Assembly (NCBI RefSeq): GCF_030466625.1
Contig: NZ_JADEVT010000002.1
Location: 62,001 to 126,000 of the forward strand
Direction: 5' to 3'
DNA: 64,000 bases
Source of the DNA: Nocardioides sp. ChNu-153
GTDB lineage: Bacteria; Actinomycetota; Actinomycetes; Propionibacteriales; Nocardioidaceae
In this document: positions 53,551-64,000 of the stretch, piece after piece
How positions within the stretch are numbered: the first letter of the stretch is position 1
Layout: each line of letters begins with the position of its first letter
Position numbers and translations under genes: made by a program
Notes under the pieces: model-generated
The model's input: the letters and a program-made list of their open reading frames with translations, nothing else
Databases searched by the model: none
Told to the model about the DNA's origin: nothing

Positions 53551-53597
53551 CCACCGCCGGGGGAATGCCGCGATTCGTCACGACGTTCCCCCGGTGG
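53551..53597 (+). terminator. Hairpin after rho
   Basis: CCACCGCCGGGGGAA at 53551-53565 pairs with TTCCCCCGGTGG at 53586-53597 apart from a two-base bulge; the loop is 20 bases. It starts four bases after the rho stop. CACAAT just downstream (53598-53603) may be the -10 element for rpmE. Confidence 0.6.
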
Positions 53598-53677
53598 CAC
53601 AATTCGTGCGCTGGTCCCGGTTCACGTGCCCCCACCAGGGGGTCGGCACGACCCGGCGGCCGAGGAGAGGACACATC

Positions 53678-53902
53678 ATGCAGAAGGACATCCACCCCGA
53701 CTACGTCGTGACCGAGGTGACCTGCACCTGCGGGGCCCAGTTCACGACCCGCAGCACGGCGAAGAGCGGCTCGCTGCACGCCGACGTCTGCTCGCAGTGC
53801 CACCCGTTCTACACCGGCAAGCAGAAGATCCTCGACACCGGCGGCCGCGTGGCCCGCTTCGAGGCGCGCTACGCGAAGGCTGCTGCCGCCAAGAAGAAGT
53901 AA
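53678..53902 (+). CDS. rpmE: 50S ribosomal protein L31, zinc-binding type
   Basis: The 74-residue protein is the zinc-binding (C+) form of bL31: ligands are in VTCTCGAQF and [13 protein letters not shown]. The start MQKDIHPDY is typical. In bacteria with two L31 genes the zinc-free copy replaces this one under zinc limitation; no second copy is in the window. GAGGAGAGG precedes the ATG. A strong terminator follows, so it can be made independently of prfA. Confidence 0.97.
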   Translation: MQKDIHPDYVVTEVTCTCGAQFTTRSTAKSGSLHADVCSQCHPFYTGKQKILDTGGRVARFEARYAKAAAAKKK

Positions 53903-53913
53903 CGCCGTCCCAG

Positions 53914-53962
53914 CGCCGGCCCCGCCCGCCCGACCTCCACGTCGGGCGGGTCCGGGGCCGGC
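53914..53962 (+). terminator. Terminator of rpmE
   Basis: An outer 11-bp stem (53914-53924 with 53952-53962) encloses an inner 10-bp stem (53925-53934 with 53941-53950) with a one-base bulge and six-base loop. It starts 11 bases after the rpmE stop. Confidence 0.88.
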
Positions 53963-54027
53963 GTTGCGTCATTTCGGCGCCGTCCGTCGCGCCGCCGAGC
54001 CCGCGCCAGCCACCCGAGGAGTCCGCA

Positions 54028-55100
<1,073 letters not shown>

Positions 55101-55104
<4 letters not shown>

Positions 55105-55979
55105 GCACGCCCGAGGGGCACGACGTGCGCGCGCTGCGCCGTACCTCCGTCGAGCGGCTCGCCGCGGCCGGCGTCGCCAGCCCGGCCCGGGACGCCGACG
55201 AGCTCGTCGCCCACGTCGTGGGCGTCCCGCTGGGCCGCGTGCCCCTCCTCGACAGCGTCACGGCAGCGGAGCGCGAGCGCGTCGAGGAGCTGGTGTCGCG
55301 CCGCGCCGCCCGTGAGCCGCTGCAGCACCTCACGGGCACGGCCGCGTTCCGGTACGTCGAGCTCGCCGTCGGCCCCGGCGTCTTCGTGCCGCGCCCCGAG
55401 ACCGAGCTGCTCGCGGGCTGGGCCGTCGACCGCGTCCGCGAGCGGTCCCGGCAGGTCGCGACGGGGGAGCGGCCCGTGGTCGTCGACCTGTGCACCGGGT
55501 CCGGCGCGATCGCGCGGGCGCTCGCGGACGAGGTCCCCGAGGCCGCCGTCCACGCCGTCGAGCTCGACCCGGGCGCCCTGGCCTGGGCGGAGCGCAACCT
55601 CGCCGGCACCGGTGTGGACCTGCGCGCCGGGGACATGGCCGAGGCGTTCGACGACCTGGCCGGCGCCGTGGACGTCGTGGTGTGCAACCCGCCGTACATC
55701 CCGCTCGAGGCGTGGGAGTCCGTGGCTGCCGAGGCGCGCGACCACGACCCGCACCTGGCGCTCTTCTCCGGCGACGACGGTCTGGAGGCCATCCGGGTGC
55801 TGGAGCGCCGCGCCGCGCTGCTCCTGCGGCCCGGCGGCTGGTTGGGCTTCGAGCACGCCGACGTCCAGGGCGCCTCGGCGCCGCAGGTGCTCGCCCGGGC
55901 GGGACGCTGGAGCGAGGTGCAGGACCACCCGGACCTGGCAGGTCGTGCGCGCTTCACGACGGGACGGCTGGCACGATGA
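55101..55979 (+). CDS. prmC: Release factor glutamine methyltransferase
   Basis: PrmC methylates the Gln of the GGQ motif in RF1 and RF2 to speed termination. The 292-residue protein has an N-terminal helical substrate-binding domain ([28 protein letters not shown]), the S-adenosylmethionine loop [12 protein letters not shown], and the catalytic NPPY in VVCNPPYIP. It overlaps prfA (GTGA) and tsaC (ATGA), so three genes are co-translated. Confidence 0.96.
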
Positions 55980-56737
55980 CCCCCGTGGACGACGCGGAGC
56001 AGCAGCACCAGCCCCAGGAGCCCGAGCACACGTCGGGGGAGCAGGCTCCCCCCGCACCGCCCAGCCTCGAGAAGACCTCGTCGCGCGTGCGTGCGACCGG
56101 CACCGAGGACGAGCGGGAGGCGGCCCTCGAGGCCGCCACCCTCGCGGTGCGGCAGGGCTCGCTCGTCGTGCTGCCCACCGACACGGTGTACGGCGTCGGT
56201 GCCGACGCGTTCGACCCCGACGCGGTCGGGCGCCTGCTGGCGGCGAAGGGCCGGGGCCGCGAGATGCCGCCACCGGTGCTCATCAGCGCCGCGGTGACGG
56301 CCGACGCGCTGGCGCGCTCGATCCCCGGCTGGGCCCGCGCCCTCATGGACGCCTTCTGGCCCGGGCCGCTGACCCTGGTCCTCCCGGCGCAGACGTCGCT
56401 GCAGTGGGACCTCGGTGACACCCGCGGCACCGTCGCCCTGCGCATGCCCGACCACGACGTCGCCCGCGAGCTGCTCGAGCGCACCGGCCCGCTGGCCGTC
56501 AGCTCCGCGAACCTGACCGGTCGCCCGGCGGCGCTCACCGCCGCCGAGGCCGACGGCATGCTGGGCGCGTCGGTCGAGGTGGTGCTCGACGCCGGACGCT
56601 CCCCGCGCGGCGAGGCGAGCACGATCGTGGACGCGACGGGCGACCAGGGGCGGGTCCTCCGCGTCGGCGCCCTCTCGCTGGAGCAGCTCAACACCGTGCT
56701 CGAGCCGCAGGGCGCGACCCTGGTCGACCAGGGCTGA
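55976..56737 (+). CDS. tsaC: L-threonylcarbamoyladenylate synthase
   Basis: This enzyme makes threonylcarbamoyl-AMP from threonine, bicarbonate and ATP, for the t6A modification of ANN-reading tRNAs. The 253-residue YrdC/Sua5-type protein has VVLPTDTVYGVGADA, AKGRGREMPPPVLI, FWPGPLTLVLPA and SSANLTGRPAALT. It has no long Sua5 C-terminal domain. The first 40 residues are a Gln/Pro-rich variable tail. The ATG overlaps the prmC stop. Confidence 0.95.
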   Translation: MTPVDDAEQQHQPQEPEHTSGEQAPPAPPSLEKTSSRVRATGTEDEREAALEAATLAVRQGSLVVLPTDTVYGVGADAFDPDAVGRLLAAKGRGREMPPPVLISAAVTADALARSIPGWARALMDAFWPGPLTLVLPAQTSLQWDLGDTRGTVALRMPDHDVARELLERTGPLAVSSANLTGRPAALTAAEADGMLGASVEVVLDAGRSPRGEASTIVDATGDQGRVLRVGALSLEQLNTVLEPQGATLVDQG

Positions 56738-56749
56738 GGACCGCCCGGC

Positions 56750-57895
56750 ATGCGCGAGTACCTCCTCGTCTTCCTCGTCGCCGCCACCGTCAGCTACCTG
56801 CTGACGGTCGTGGCGCGCGAGGTCGCGGTGCGGGTGGGCGCGGTCGCCCGCGTGCGCGACCGCGACGTGCACGCCGAGCCGATCCCGTACTTCGGCGGTG
56901 TGGCCATGCTGGGCGGCATCGTGGCGGCGTACTTCGTCGCGCGGCAGCTGCCGTTCCTGTCCTTCCGCGGCTCCGACGAGATGTTCCGCGACGCGGGCGT
57001 GGTGGTGATCGCGGGTGCCGCGATCTGCCTGCTCGGGGTCTTCGACGACATCTTCGAGATCGACCCCCTCATGAAGTTCGGCGGTCAGGTGCTCGTCGCC
57101 GGCTTCCTCGTGGTGCAGAACGTCCAGTTCTTCTTCTTCCAGGTGCCCGGCGGCGCCGTCGTCGCCATCGACCCGCTGCAGGGCGCGACCCTGACCGTCC
57201 TGGTCGTGGTGGTGACGGTCAACGCGGTGAACTTCGTCGACGGCCTCGACGGCCTCGCGGCCGGCATCGTGGGCATCGGCGCCCTGGCCTTCTTCGTCTT
57301 CTGCTACCAGCTCACCAACATCAACGACGAGACCCTCGCGACCACCGGCGCGCTGCTGAGCGCGATGCTCGCGGGCGCCTGCGTCGGCTTCCTGGGCCAC
57401 AACCACCACCCGGCGCGGCTGTTCATGGGGGACAGCGGCTCGATGCTGCTCGGGCTCATGCTCGCGGCGAGCGCGATCACTCTCACCGGCCAGTTCCCGG
57501 CCACCCAGCTCTCCTCGGGGGGCGACGGCGGCTCGGCCAGCCTGCTGCCGACGCTGCTGCCGGTGCTGCTGCCGGTCTCGATCCTCATCGTCCCGCTGAC
57601 GGACCTCGCGCTGGCGGTCGTGCGGCGCACCAGCCGGGGCACGTCGCCGTTCGCGGCGGACAAGGAGCACCTCCACCACCGCCTGCTCGTCTTCGGCCAC
57701 TCCCACGGGCGCGCCGTCGTCATCATGTGGCTCTGGGCGGCGCTCGTCGGCTTCGGCACCGTCGTGCTGAGCCTCTACTCCCGTCCCATCGTCGCCGTCG
57801 TGGTGGCGGCCATGGCGGTGGTCACCGTGTGCCTCACCTTCCTCGTGCGCAAGACCGCCGAGGAAGAGGGGGAGCGGCTCGAGGACGCCGTCTGA
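56750..57895 (+). CDS. wecA: Undecaprenyl-phosphate sugar-1-phosphate transferase (WecA/Rfe-like)
   Basis: The 381-residue membrane enzyme of the MraY/WecA family has about ten membrane spans. Family motifs are DDIFEID (Asp pair), NAVNFVDGLDGLAAG, GHNHHPARLFMGDSGSM and the cytoplasmic DKEHLHHRLL loop. It transfers N-acetylglucosamine-1-phosphate (or a related sugar) to a polyprenyl phosphate, starting arabinogalactan linker or teichoic-acid type polymers. The ATG lies 12 bases after tsaC. The conserved position before the ATP synthase operon matches Rv1302 (rfe). Confidence 0.92.
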   Translation: MREYLLVFLVAATVSYLLTVVAREVAVRVGAVARVRDRDVHAEPIPYFGGVAMLGGIVAAYFVARQLPFLSFRGSDEMFRDAGVVVIAGAAICLLGVFDDIFEIDPLMKFGGQVLVAGFLVVQNVQFFFFQVPGGAVVAIDPLQGATLTVLVVVVTVNAVNFVDGLDGLAAGIVGIGALAFFVFCYQLTNINDETLATTGALLSAMLAGACVGFLGHNHHPARLFMGDSGSMLLGLMLAASAITLTGQFPATQLSSGGDGGSASLLPTLLPVLLPVSILIVPLTDLALAVVRRTSRGTSPFAADKEHLHHRLLVFGHSHGRAVVIMWLWAALVGFGTVVLSLYSRPIVAVVVAAMAVVTVCLTFLVRKTAEEEGERLEDAV

Positions 57896-57933
57896 GGACG
57901 GCGACGACGCCCTCTACTACTCAGCGTCGGAGA

Positions 57934-57953
57934 CTCGTGATAGTTTTCACGAG
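57934..57953. promoter_or_regulatory. Perfect palindrome and probable -10 element upstream of the ATP synthase operon
   Basis: CTCGTGA and TCACGAG flank TAGTTT (57941-57946), which itself looks like a -10 hexamer. The AT-rich centre is unusual in this DNA. It lies 58 bases upstream of the first gene of the atp cluster. A dimeric regulator bound here would cover the promoter. Confidence 0.55.
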
Positions 57954-58010
57954 CGGTCGATCGGCCGCGTCAGCACTGCAGATCCGCCTCCCACAGAACG
58001 GCCGCCGACC

Positions 58011-58520
58011 ATGACGACCGCGTCCCGCAGCTCTGCCCAGGACACCCCCTGGGCGACGCGCGCGGTGCTCCGCACGGCAGGCCCCGTGGCCGGCCTCGCG
58101 GTCCTGCTGGCCGTCGTGGGCGGGCTCGTGCAGGGCGCGGACGCCGCGCTCGGCGCCCTCGTCGGGGGAGCGCTGCTCCTCGTCGTGCTGACGACCAGCA
58201 CCGCGATCGTCGCCGTCCTCTCCAGCTGGGTGAGCGGCTCGCTGATGCTCCTCGCGATGCTCACCTACACGTTGAACGTCCTCCTCGTGCTGGTCGCGCT
58301 CGCGGCCCTCGCGGCGTCGGGTGCCACCGACGGTCCGCTGAGCGCACGGTGGCTCGGGGGAGCGGTCGTGCTGGGCGCCGTGGCGTGGAGCGTCGTCCAG
58401 GTCGTCGTGACCACGCGCCTGCGCGTGCCGCTCTACGACCTGCCCGAGCGCTCCGCCGTACCCACCCCCGCACCCACCTCCGTTCCCACCTCCGTTCCCG
58501 CGGAGAGGCCAGGTGCGTGA
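58011..58520 (+). CDS. atpI: ATP synthase I-like membrane protein
   Basis: The 169-residue protein has four membrane spans (about 24-42, 46-72, 79-103 and 112-132) and a Pro/Thr/Val-rich tail with a duplicated TSVP. It occupies the position of Rv1303/AtpI at the head of actinobacterial atp operons and is read as the AtpI assembly-type protein; sequence similarity in this family is low, so the name rests largely on topology and place. Confidence 0.7.
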   Translation: MTTASRSSAQDTPWATRAVLRTAGPVAGLAVLLAVVGGLVQGADAALGALVGGALLLVVLTTSTAIVAVLSSWVSGSLMLLAMLTYTLNVLLVLVALAALAASGATDGPLSARWLGGAVVLGAVAWSVVQVVVTTRLRVPLYDLPERSAVPTPAPTSVPTSVPAERPGA

Positions 58521-58553
58521 TGGGCGCGACAGCCTGCTATCGTCCCGATCGCG

Positions 58554-58814
58554 ATGACAACGCAGGAGCCTTCCTCCGACGACCGCAAGACGACCCCCGA
58601 CGGGCCGACGGCCGATCCCTGGCGCTCGTTCAGCTACATCGTCTCGGGCGTGCTGGCGTACGGGCTGCTCGGCTGGCTCGCGGACCGGTGGTTGGGCACG
58701 ACCTTCCTCGTTGCGATCGGCATCCTGGTGGGCGCGGGCCTGGGCATCTACATGACCTTCGCGCGGTACAACCGGGCGTCCCCCAGCAAGCCCCCCAGCA
58801 CACCCCCGACCTGA
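58554..58814 (+). CDS. atpZ: AtpZ/AtpI-family small membrane protein
   Basis: The 86-residue protein has an acidic cytoplasmic N terminus and two membrane spans: SYIVSGVLAYGLLGWLADRWLG and FLVAIGILVGAGLGIYMTF. The second span includes the AtpZ-type glycine-rich face. AtpZ proteins help assemble the ATP synthase or carry magnesium. TATCGT at 58538-58543 lies ten bases before the ATG, so a nearly leaderless transcript could start here, giving the operon a second promoter. Confidence 0.78.
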   Translation: MTTQEPSSDDRKTTPDGPTADPWRSFSYIVSGVLAYGLLGWLADRWLGTTFLVAIGILVGAGLGIYMTFARYNRASPSKPPSTPPT

Positions 58815-58887
58815 TCGCGGGCGGACCGGCAGGCTCCGCCCCGATCGCCGCAGACCTGACGGCCGACCTGAAGAAGGAGCACTCGCG

Positions 58888-59709
58888 TTGAGCGCAGTCG
58901 TTCTCGCAGCCTCCGGTGACGAGTTCACCCCGCCGGGCCCCGCCGACTTCGACCTCCCGCCCATCGGCGGGGGATCGTCGTTCGAGTTCCTCGGCCAGGA
59001 GATGACGCTCGGCGTCACCAAGCCGATGCTGCAGATCGTGATCTTCGCCGGTCTGGTGTTCGCCTTCCTCTACCTGGCGTCGCGCAAGCGGGCCATGGTG
59101 CCGGGCAAGCTCCAGTACGTCGGCGAGAGCGCCTACGGGTTCGTCCGGAACTCCCTGGGCCGCGACATCATCGGCAGCCACGACTTCCAGCGGTTCACGC
59201 CGTACCTGGTGTCGCTGTTCTTCCTGGTCCTGTTCAACAACTGGGCTGCGTCGATCCCGTTCGTGCAGTTCCCGACGTTCTCCCGCGCCGGCCTGGTCTA
59301 CGGCCTCGCTGCGGTGAGCTGGATCGTCTACAACTACGTGGGCATCCGGAAGCACGGCTTCCTCGGCTACCTCAAGCTGCAGGTGCTCCCGAGCGGCGTG
59401 ACGGGGCCCATCCTCATCCTCATCGTGCCGCTGGAGTTCTTCTCGAACCTCATCGTCCGCCCGGTGACGCTGGCGCTGCGACTCCTGTGCAACATGTTCG
59501 CGGGCCACCTCCTCCTCATCCTGTTCGCGCTGGGCGGCGAGTACCTGCTGCTGCACGGTGCGGGTCTCGTGAAGCCCGTGGGCATCCTCGCGTGGGTCCT
59601 GTTCGCGGCCGTGTTCTTCCTCGAGCTGCTGATCCAGTTCCTGCAGGCCTACGTCTTCACGCTGCTCACCGCCATGTACATCGCCGGCGCCCTCGCCGAC
59701 GAGCACTGA
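58888..59709 (+). CDS. atpB: ATP synthase F0 subunit a
   Basis: Subunit a forms the proton half-channels against the c-ring. The 273-residue protein has five or six membrane spans, with the essential Arg in RPVTLALRLLCNMFAGHLLL and the conserved QAYVFTLLTAMYI near the end. The start is a TTG at 58888 with AAGGAG eight bases upstream; no in-frame ATG or GTG with a good site lies near. A TTG start is rare and may lower synthesis of this one-copy subunit relative to c. Confidence 0.95.
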   Translation: MSAVVLAASGDEFTPPGPADFDLPPIGGGSSFEFLGQEMTLGVTKPMLQIVIFAGLVFAFLYLASRKRAMVPGKLQYVGESAYGFVRNSLGRDIIGSHDFQRFTPYLVSLFFLVLFNNWAASIPFVQFPTFSRAGLVYGLAAVSWIVYNYVGIRKHGFLGYLKLQVLPSGVTGPILILIVPLEFFSNLIVRPVTLALRLLCNMFAGHLLLILFALGGEYLLLHGAGLVKPVGILAWVLFAAVFFLELLIQFLQAYVFTLLTAMYIAGALADEH

Positions 59710-59728
59710 TCTTCCCGCCCACCCCTCG

Positions 59729-59751
59729 TTCTCCGCACTCATCGCGGAGAA
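59729..59751 (+). promoter_or_regulatory. Hairpin and A-rich initiation region before atpE
   Basis: TTCTCCGC (59729-59736) and GCGGAGAA (59744-59751) form an 8-bp stem with seven-base loop in the atpB-atpE gap. It is followed by an A-rich run ending in AAAGGA before the atpE GTG. The low GC content is exceptional here and fits a strong ribosome-loading site. Confidence 0.55.
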
Positions 59752-59772
59752 ACCAACCGAAAGGAAATCGCC

Positions 59773-59976
59773 GTGGACGGCTCCCTCAACATGATCGGTT
59801 ACGGCCTGGCTGCCATCGGGCCCGGTGTCGGCATCGGTCTGATCTTCGCCGCCTACATCAACGGTGTGGCGCGCCAGCCGGAGGCGCAGGGTCGTCTCCA
59901 GACCATCGCGATCCTCGGCTTCGCCCTCGCCGAGGCCCTCGCCATCATCGGTATCGCGCTCGCGTTCGTCCTCTGA
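59773..59976 (+). CDS. atpE: ATP synthase F0 subunit c
   Basis: The 67-residue proteolipid is a two-helix hairpin: [28 protein letters not shown] (with the RQP loop) and [22 protein letters not shown], whose Glu carries the proton. No sodium-site pattern is apparent, so it should be proton-driven. Ten or so copies form the rotor ring. The GTG has AAAGGA upstream in an unusually A-rich region, consistent with high expression. Confidence 0.96.
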   Translation: MDGSLNMIGYGLAAIGPGVGIGLIFAAYINGVARQPEAQGRLQTIAILGFALAEALAIIGIALAFVL

Positions 59977-59981
59977 CGTAA

Positions 59982-60553
<572 letters not shown>

Positions 60554-60554
<1 letters not shown>

Positions 60555-61360
60555 TGGCGGAGTTCCGTGGCGCTTCGGCCGACGCACTCGCAGCGCTGGC
60601 CGACGAGCTGCGGGGCGTCGCCGACGCCGACCAGGCGCGGGTGGGCGACGACCTCTTCGCGGTCGCCGGCATCCTCCGCGGCGAGCCCGGCCTGCGCCGG
60701 GTCGCCACGGACGTGTCGGTGGACACGAGCGCCAAGCAGGGTCTGCTCCGGCAGATCCTCACGGGCAAGGTCGCCGACGCCTCCCTGGCGATCGTCTCCT
60801 CCGCCGTGTCCCGGCGCTGGACGGGCGGTCGCGACCTCGCCGACGCCCTGGAGCGTCTCGGTGAGATCGCGGTCGTGCGCTCCGCCGGCCCGGACTCGGT
60901 GCGCCTGGAGAACGAGCTGTTCGGGTTCGCCCAGGTCGTGTCGGGCGAGCCCGCCCTGCGCGACGCCCTGTCCGACCCGGCGCGCTCGGCCGACGACAAG
61001 GCCCGCCTGCTCGACGAGCTCCTCGGCGGCCGTGCCCTGCCCGCGACGGCCACCCTGGTCAAGCAGGCGCTGGCCGGCACCTACCGCACCGTCGGCGTCG
61101 CCCTGGCGACGTACGGGCGGGTCGCGGCCGACGTGAACGGCGAGCGGGTGGCGACGGTCACCGTCGCGACGCCGCTCTCGGACACCGACCGCAATCGCCT
61201 GGCCGACACCCTGGCGCGCCAGTACGCGCGTCCGGTGCACCTCAACGTCGTGGTCGACCCGTCGGTGGTCGGTGGTGTGCTCGTCGAGATCGGCGACGAC
61301 ATCATCGACGGCACCGTGGCGGGCCGTCTCGACACCGCACGCCGCCGCCTCGCCGGCTGA
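60554..61360 (+). CDS. atpH: ATP synthase F1 subunit delta
   Basis: The 268-residue subunit links the b stalk to the F1 head. The C-terminal OSCP signature VATVTVATPLSDTDRNRLADTLARQY, then NVVVDPSVVGGVLVEIGDDIIDGT is clear. At 268 residues it is longer than the E. coli subunit (177) because of a longer N-terminal half, typical of actinobacteria. It overlaps atpF by one base. Confidence 0.95.
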
Positions 61361-61429
61361 CCCCCGGCACCGACCCCCAGCCGCACCCGTGCCCTCCACC
61401 CACCGGGCCCGCGAACAGAAGGAAGAGTG

Positions 61430-63070
61430 ATGACGGAGCTTTCGATCCGTCCGGACGAGATCCGCGACGCGCTCCAGCGTTTCGTGTCGGACTACCAGCC
61501 CGAGACCACCGCCCGTGAGGAGGTGGGCCTCGTCGCCGAGGCCGGCGACGGCATCGCCCGTGTCTCCGGCCTGCCGTCGGCGATGGCGAACGAGCTGCTC
61601 GAGTTCGAGGACGGCACCCTGGGTCTCGCCCTCAACCTCGACGCACGCGAGATCGGTGTCGTCGTCCTCGGTGACTTCGACAAGATCGAGGAGGGGCAGA
61701 CGGTCAAGCGCACCGGCGAGGTCCTCTCGGTCCCCGTCGGCGACGGCTACCTCGGTCGCGTCGTCGACCCGCTGGGCAAGCCCATCGACGGGCTCGGCGA
61801 GCTCGCCACGTCCGGCCGCCGCGCGCTGGAGCTGCAGGCTCCCACCGTGGTGCAGCGCAAGTCGGTGCACGAGCCGCTCGCGACCGGCATCAAGGCCATC
61901 GACGCCATGACGCCGATCGGCCGCGGCCAGCGCCAGCTGATCATCGGCGACCGCGCGACGGGCAAGACGACGATCGCGATCGACACGATCATCAACCAGA
62001 AGCAGAACTGGGAGACCGGGGACCCGAGCAAGCAGGTCCGCTGCATCTACGTCGCCATCGGCCAGAAGGGCTCCACCATCGCCTCGGTGCGCGGTGCCCT
62101 CGAGGAGGCCGGCGCGCTGGAGTACACGACGATCGTCGCCGCCCCGGCGTCGGACTCGGCCGGCTTCAAGTACCTGGCCCCCTACACCGGCTCGGCCATC
62201 GGCCAGCACTGGATGTACGAGGGCAAGCACGTCCTCATCGTGTTCGACGACCTGACCAAGCAGGCCGAGGCCTACCGCGCCGTGTCGCTGCTGCTGCGTC
62301 GTCCGCCGGGCCGCGAGGCGTACCCCGGTGACGTGTTCTACCTGCACAGCCGGCTCCTCGAGCGCTGCGCGAAGCTGAGCGACGAGCTGGGCGCGGGCTC
62401 GATGACGGGTCTGCCGATCATCGAGACCAAGGCCAACGACGTCTCGGCGTTCATCCCGACCAACGTCATCTCGATCACCGACGGCCAGATCTTCCTGCAG
62501 TCGGACCTGTTCGCGGCCAACCAGCGCCCGGCGATCGACGTCGGCGTCTCGGTGTCCCGCGTCGGCGGCGCGGCGATGACGAAGGCGATGAAGGCCGTCA
62601 CCGGCTCGCTCAAGGTCGACCTGGCGCAGTTCCGCGCCATGGAGGCGTTCGCGATGTTCGCCTCCGACCTCGACGCCGCCTCGCGCCAGCAGCTCGACCG
62701 CGGTCAGCGCCTCATGGCGCTGCTCAAGCAGCGGCAGTACTCGCCGTACCCGGTGGACGAGATGACCGTCTCGCTCTGGCTGGGTACGTCGGGCCGCCTC
62801 GACCGCGTGCCGACCGACGACGTGCTGCGCTTCGAGCAGGAGTTCCTGGACTACCTGCGTCGCTCGCACGACGGCGTGCTCGCCGGCATCCGCGAGAGCC
62901 TGAAGTTCGAGGACTCGACCGAGACGGCGCTCTCCGGTGCGTACGACGCGTTCCTCGACCAGTTCTCGACCTCGGACGGCAGCTCGCTCAAGGCCGGCAA
63001 GGAGCAGCACGAGGCCCTCGAGGACGACGCGCTCGAGCAGGAGCAGATCGTCAAGCAGAAGCGGGGCTGA
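61430..63070 (+). CDS. atpA: ATP synthase F1 subunit alpha
   Basis: The 546-residue subunit has the beta-barrel N-terminal part, Walker [10 protein letters not shown], the Walker B region [20 protein letters not shown], and the subunit-alpha signature around [17 protein letters not shown]. It binds non-catalytic nucleotide. The C-terminal tail (about 30 residues beyond E. coli, Glu/Gln-rich) is an actinobacterial feature linked to low ATP hydrolysis in mycobacteria. The ATG at 61430 is preferred over a GTG directly before it; GGAAG is suitably placed. Confidence 0.97.
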   Translation: MTELSIRPDEIRDALQRFVSDYQPETTAREEVGLVAEAGDGIARVSGLPSAMANELLEFEDGTLGLALNLDAREIGVVVLGDFDKIEEGQTVKRTGEVLSVPVGDGYLGRVVDPLGKPIDGLGELATSGRRALELQAPTVVQRKSVHEPLATGIKAIDAMTPIGRGQRQLIIGDRATGKTTIAIDTIINQKQNWETGDPSKQVRCIYVAIGQKGSTIASVRGALEEAGALEYTTIVAAPASDSAGFKYLAPYTGSAIGQHWMYEGKHVLIVFDDLTKQAEAYRAVSLLLRRPPGREAYPGDVFYLHSRLLERCAKLSDELGAGSMTGLPIIETKANDVSAFIPTNVISITDGQIFLQSDLFAANQRPAIDVGVSVSRVGGAAMTKAMKAVTGSLKVDLAQFRAMEAFAMFASDLDAASRQQLDRGQRLMALLKQRQYSPYPVDEMTVSLWLGTSGRLDRVPTDDVLRFEQEFLDYLRRSHDGVLAGIRESLKFEDSTETALSGAYDAFLDQFSTSDGSSLKAGKEQHEALEDDALEQEQIVKQKRG

Positions 63071-63072
63071 CG

Positions 63073-63999
63073 ATGGCCGTATCGCTGCGTGAGTACCGCG
63101 CGCGGATCCGATCGACCGAGTCGATGAAGAAGATCACGCGCGCCATGGAGCTCATCGCTGCGTCTCGCATCATCAAGGCGCAGCAGCGGGCGCAGGCCGC
63201 CGCGCCGTACGCCCGTGAGCTCACCCGCGCGGTCTCGGCGGTGGCGACGTTCTCGAACGTCGACCACCCGCTGACGACCGAGCCGGAGAACTCGACCCGG
63301 GCCGCGGTCCTCATCGTCACGAGCGACCGCGGCCTGGCCGGGGCCTACTCGTCCAACGTGCTCAAGGAGGCCGAGCGCCTCATCGAGCGCCTCCGGGGCG
63401 AGGGCAAGCAGGTCGACGCGTACATCAGCGGCCGCAAGGGCGAGGCGTACTTCAAGTTCCGCCAGCGCCCGATCGTCCGGGCGTGGACCGGTTCGAGCGA
63501 CCAGCCGTCGTACGACGACGCCCGGTCGATCGGCCAGGCGCTCATCACCGCGTTCCTCGCCGAGTCCGGCGAGACCGTGGACGACGTCCAGGGCGTCGAC
63601 GAGGTGCACGTGGTCTTCACGCGCTTCAAGTCGATGCTCGTCCAGGAGCCGCAGGCCATCCGCCTGCTGCCGCTGGAGGTCGTCGAGGGCACGGAGGCGC
63701 CGGAGCAGGCCGACCTCCTCCCGCTCTACGAGTTCGAGCCGTCGGGCACCGAGGTGCTGGACGCGCTGCTGCCGAAGTACGTGCAGAGCCGGATCTTCTT
63801 CGCGCTCCTGCAGGCGGCGGCGTCCGAGCTCGCGGCCCGCCAGAAGGCGATGAAGTCGGCCACGGACAACGCGGACGAGCTCATCAAGAAGTACAAGCGG
63901 ATCGCCAACCAGGCCCGCCAGGCCGGCATCACCCAGGAAATCAGCGAGATCGTCGGTGGCGTCAACGCGCTTGCCGACGCCCAAGCCGGGAGTGAGTGA
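63073..63999 (+). CDS. atpG: ATP synthase F1 subunit gamma
   Basis: The 308-residue rotor shaft has the N-terminal coiled-coil helix ([30 protein letters not shown]), the core [17 protein letters not shown], and the C-terminal helix [24 protein letters not shown]. It connects c-ring rotation to catalysis. The TGA at 63997-63999 ends one base before the window edge, so the gene is complete. atpD and atpC are expected directly downstream, outside the window. Confidence 0.97.
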   Translation: MAVSLREYRARIRSTESMKKITRAMELIAASRIIKAQQRAQAAAPYARELTRAVSAVATFSNVDHPLTTEPENSTRAAVLIVTSDRGLAGAYSSNVLKEAERLIERLRGEGKQVDAYISGRKGEAYFKFRQRPIVRAWTGSSDQPSYDDARSIGQALITAFLAESGETVDDVQGVDEVHVVFTRFKSMLVQEPQAIRLLPLEVVEGTEAPEQADLLPLYEFEPSGTEVLDALLPKYVQSRIFFALLQAAASELAARQKAMKSATDNADELIKKYKRIANQARQAGITQEISEIVGGVNALADAQAGSE

Positions 64000-64000
64000 A

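Overview
The window is about 64 kb of very G+C-rich DNA from an actinobacterium. It has dense genes, many GTG starts, a sigma-R/RsrA-type thiol-stress pair, WhiB1, a nickel superoxide dismutase with its SodX protease, a fused 2-oxoglutarate decarboxylase (Kgd), and a tRNA gene without an encoded CCA. Gene content and order suggest the order Propionibacteriales, most likely Nocardioidaceae (Nocardioides-like). There is no rRNA gene, so the genus is an inference. I see no insertion sequence, prophage, CRISPR array or replication origin. No gene-free stretch exceeds 300 bases; the longest are about 185-220 bases (upstream of rho, of whiB1 and of kgd) and are described.

Left third (1-31.6 kb). 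A cut-off secreted metalloprotease-like gene is followed by DUF445, an S4 RNA-binding protein, an FKBP isomerase, a CBS protein, hisN, rsgA-aroA, a DoxX-like protein, an SRAP/YedK abasic-site protein and an alpha/beta hydrolase. Then come sigR-rsrA and the 24-residue ribosomal protein bL37. An accessory block (11-19.8 kb) holds a SigE-family sigma gene with four tandem related exported proteins, a GNAT/thiamine-diphosphate enzyme pair and a DUF2785 gene. After it come pdtaS, whiB1, a SigF/RsbW pair, a PIN protein, sodN/sodX, malic enzyme, a quinone-reductase/SDR pair, and a TetR gene divergent from an acyl-CoA desaturase and its reductase. From memory, rsgA, aroA, SRAP, sigH, its anti-sigma, pdtaS, whiB1 and desA3 also cluster in Mycobacterium tuberculosis (around Rv3219-Rv3230c). 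The block between bL37 and pdtaS therefore looks like an insertion into a conserved neighbourhood.

Middle (31.7-44.6 kb). A Ser/Thr kinase fused to an extracellular ligand-binding domain is followed by a luciferase-like oxidoreductase, DUF6104, kgd, a phospholipase D, DUF427, an orphan histidine-kinase-like ATPase, purT, a septum-formation-type lipoprotein, a small hypothetical gene and tRNA-Arg(CCG).

Right third (44.7-64 kb). One long collinear run reads argS-lysA-hom-thrC-thrB-rho-rpmE-prfA-prmC-tsaC-wecA/rfe-atpI-atpZ-atpB-atpE-atpF-atpH-atpA-atpG. It is the same order as M. tuberculosis Rv1292-Rv1309 as I recall it. It covers lysine/threonine synthesis, transcription and translation termination, threonylcarbamoyl-tRNA synthesis, lipid-linked sugar synthesis and the F-type ATP synthase; atpD and atpC must lie beyond the right edge.

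Two recurring expression features stand out. At least 13 genes, probably 15, have a TAG(G/C)CT-type -10 hexamer only 6-8 bases before the start codon, as expected for leaderless mRNAs. Many gene pairs overlap by ATGA or GTGA, indicating translational coupling. The best candidates for something new are the SigE-family operon with its four-member exported protein family (one member apparently frameshifted), the two-start sigR arrangement, the kinase-receptor fusion, and the rho leader with a short Trp-Trp upstream reading frame.
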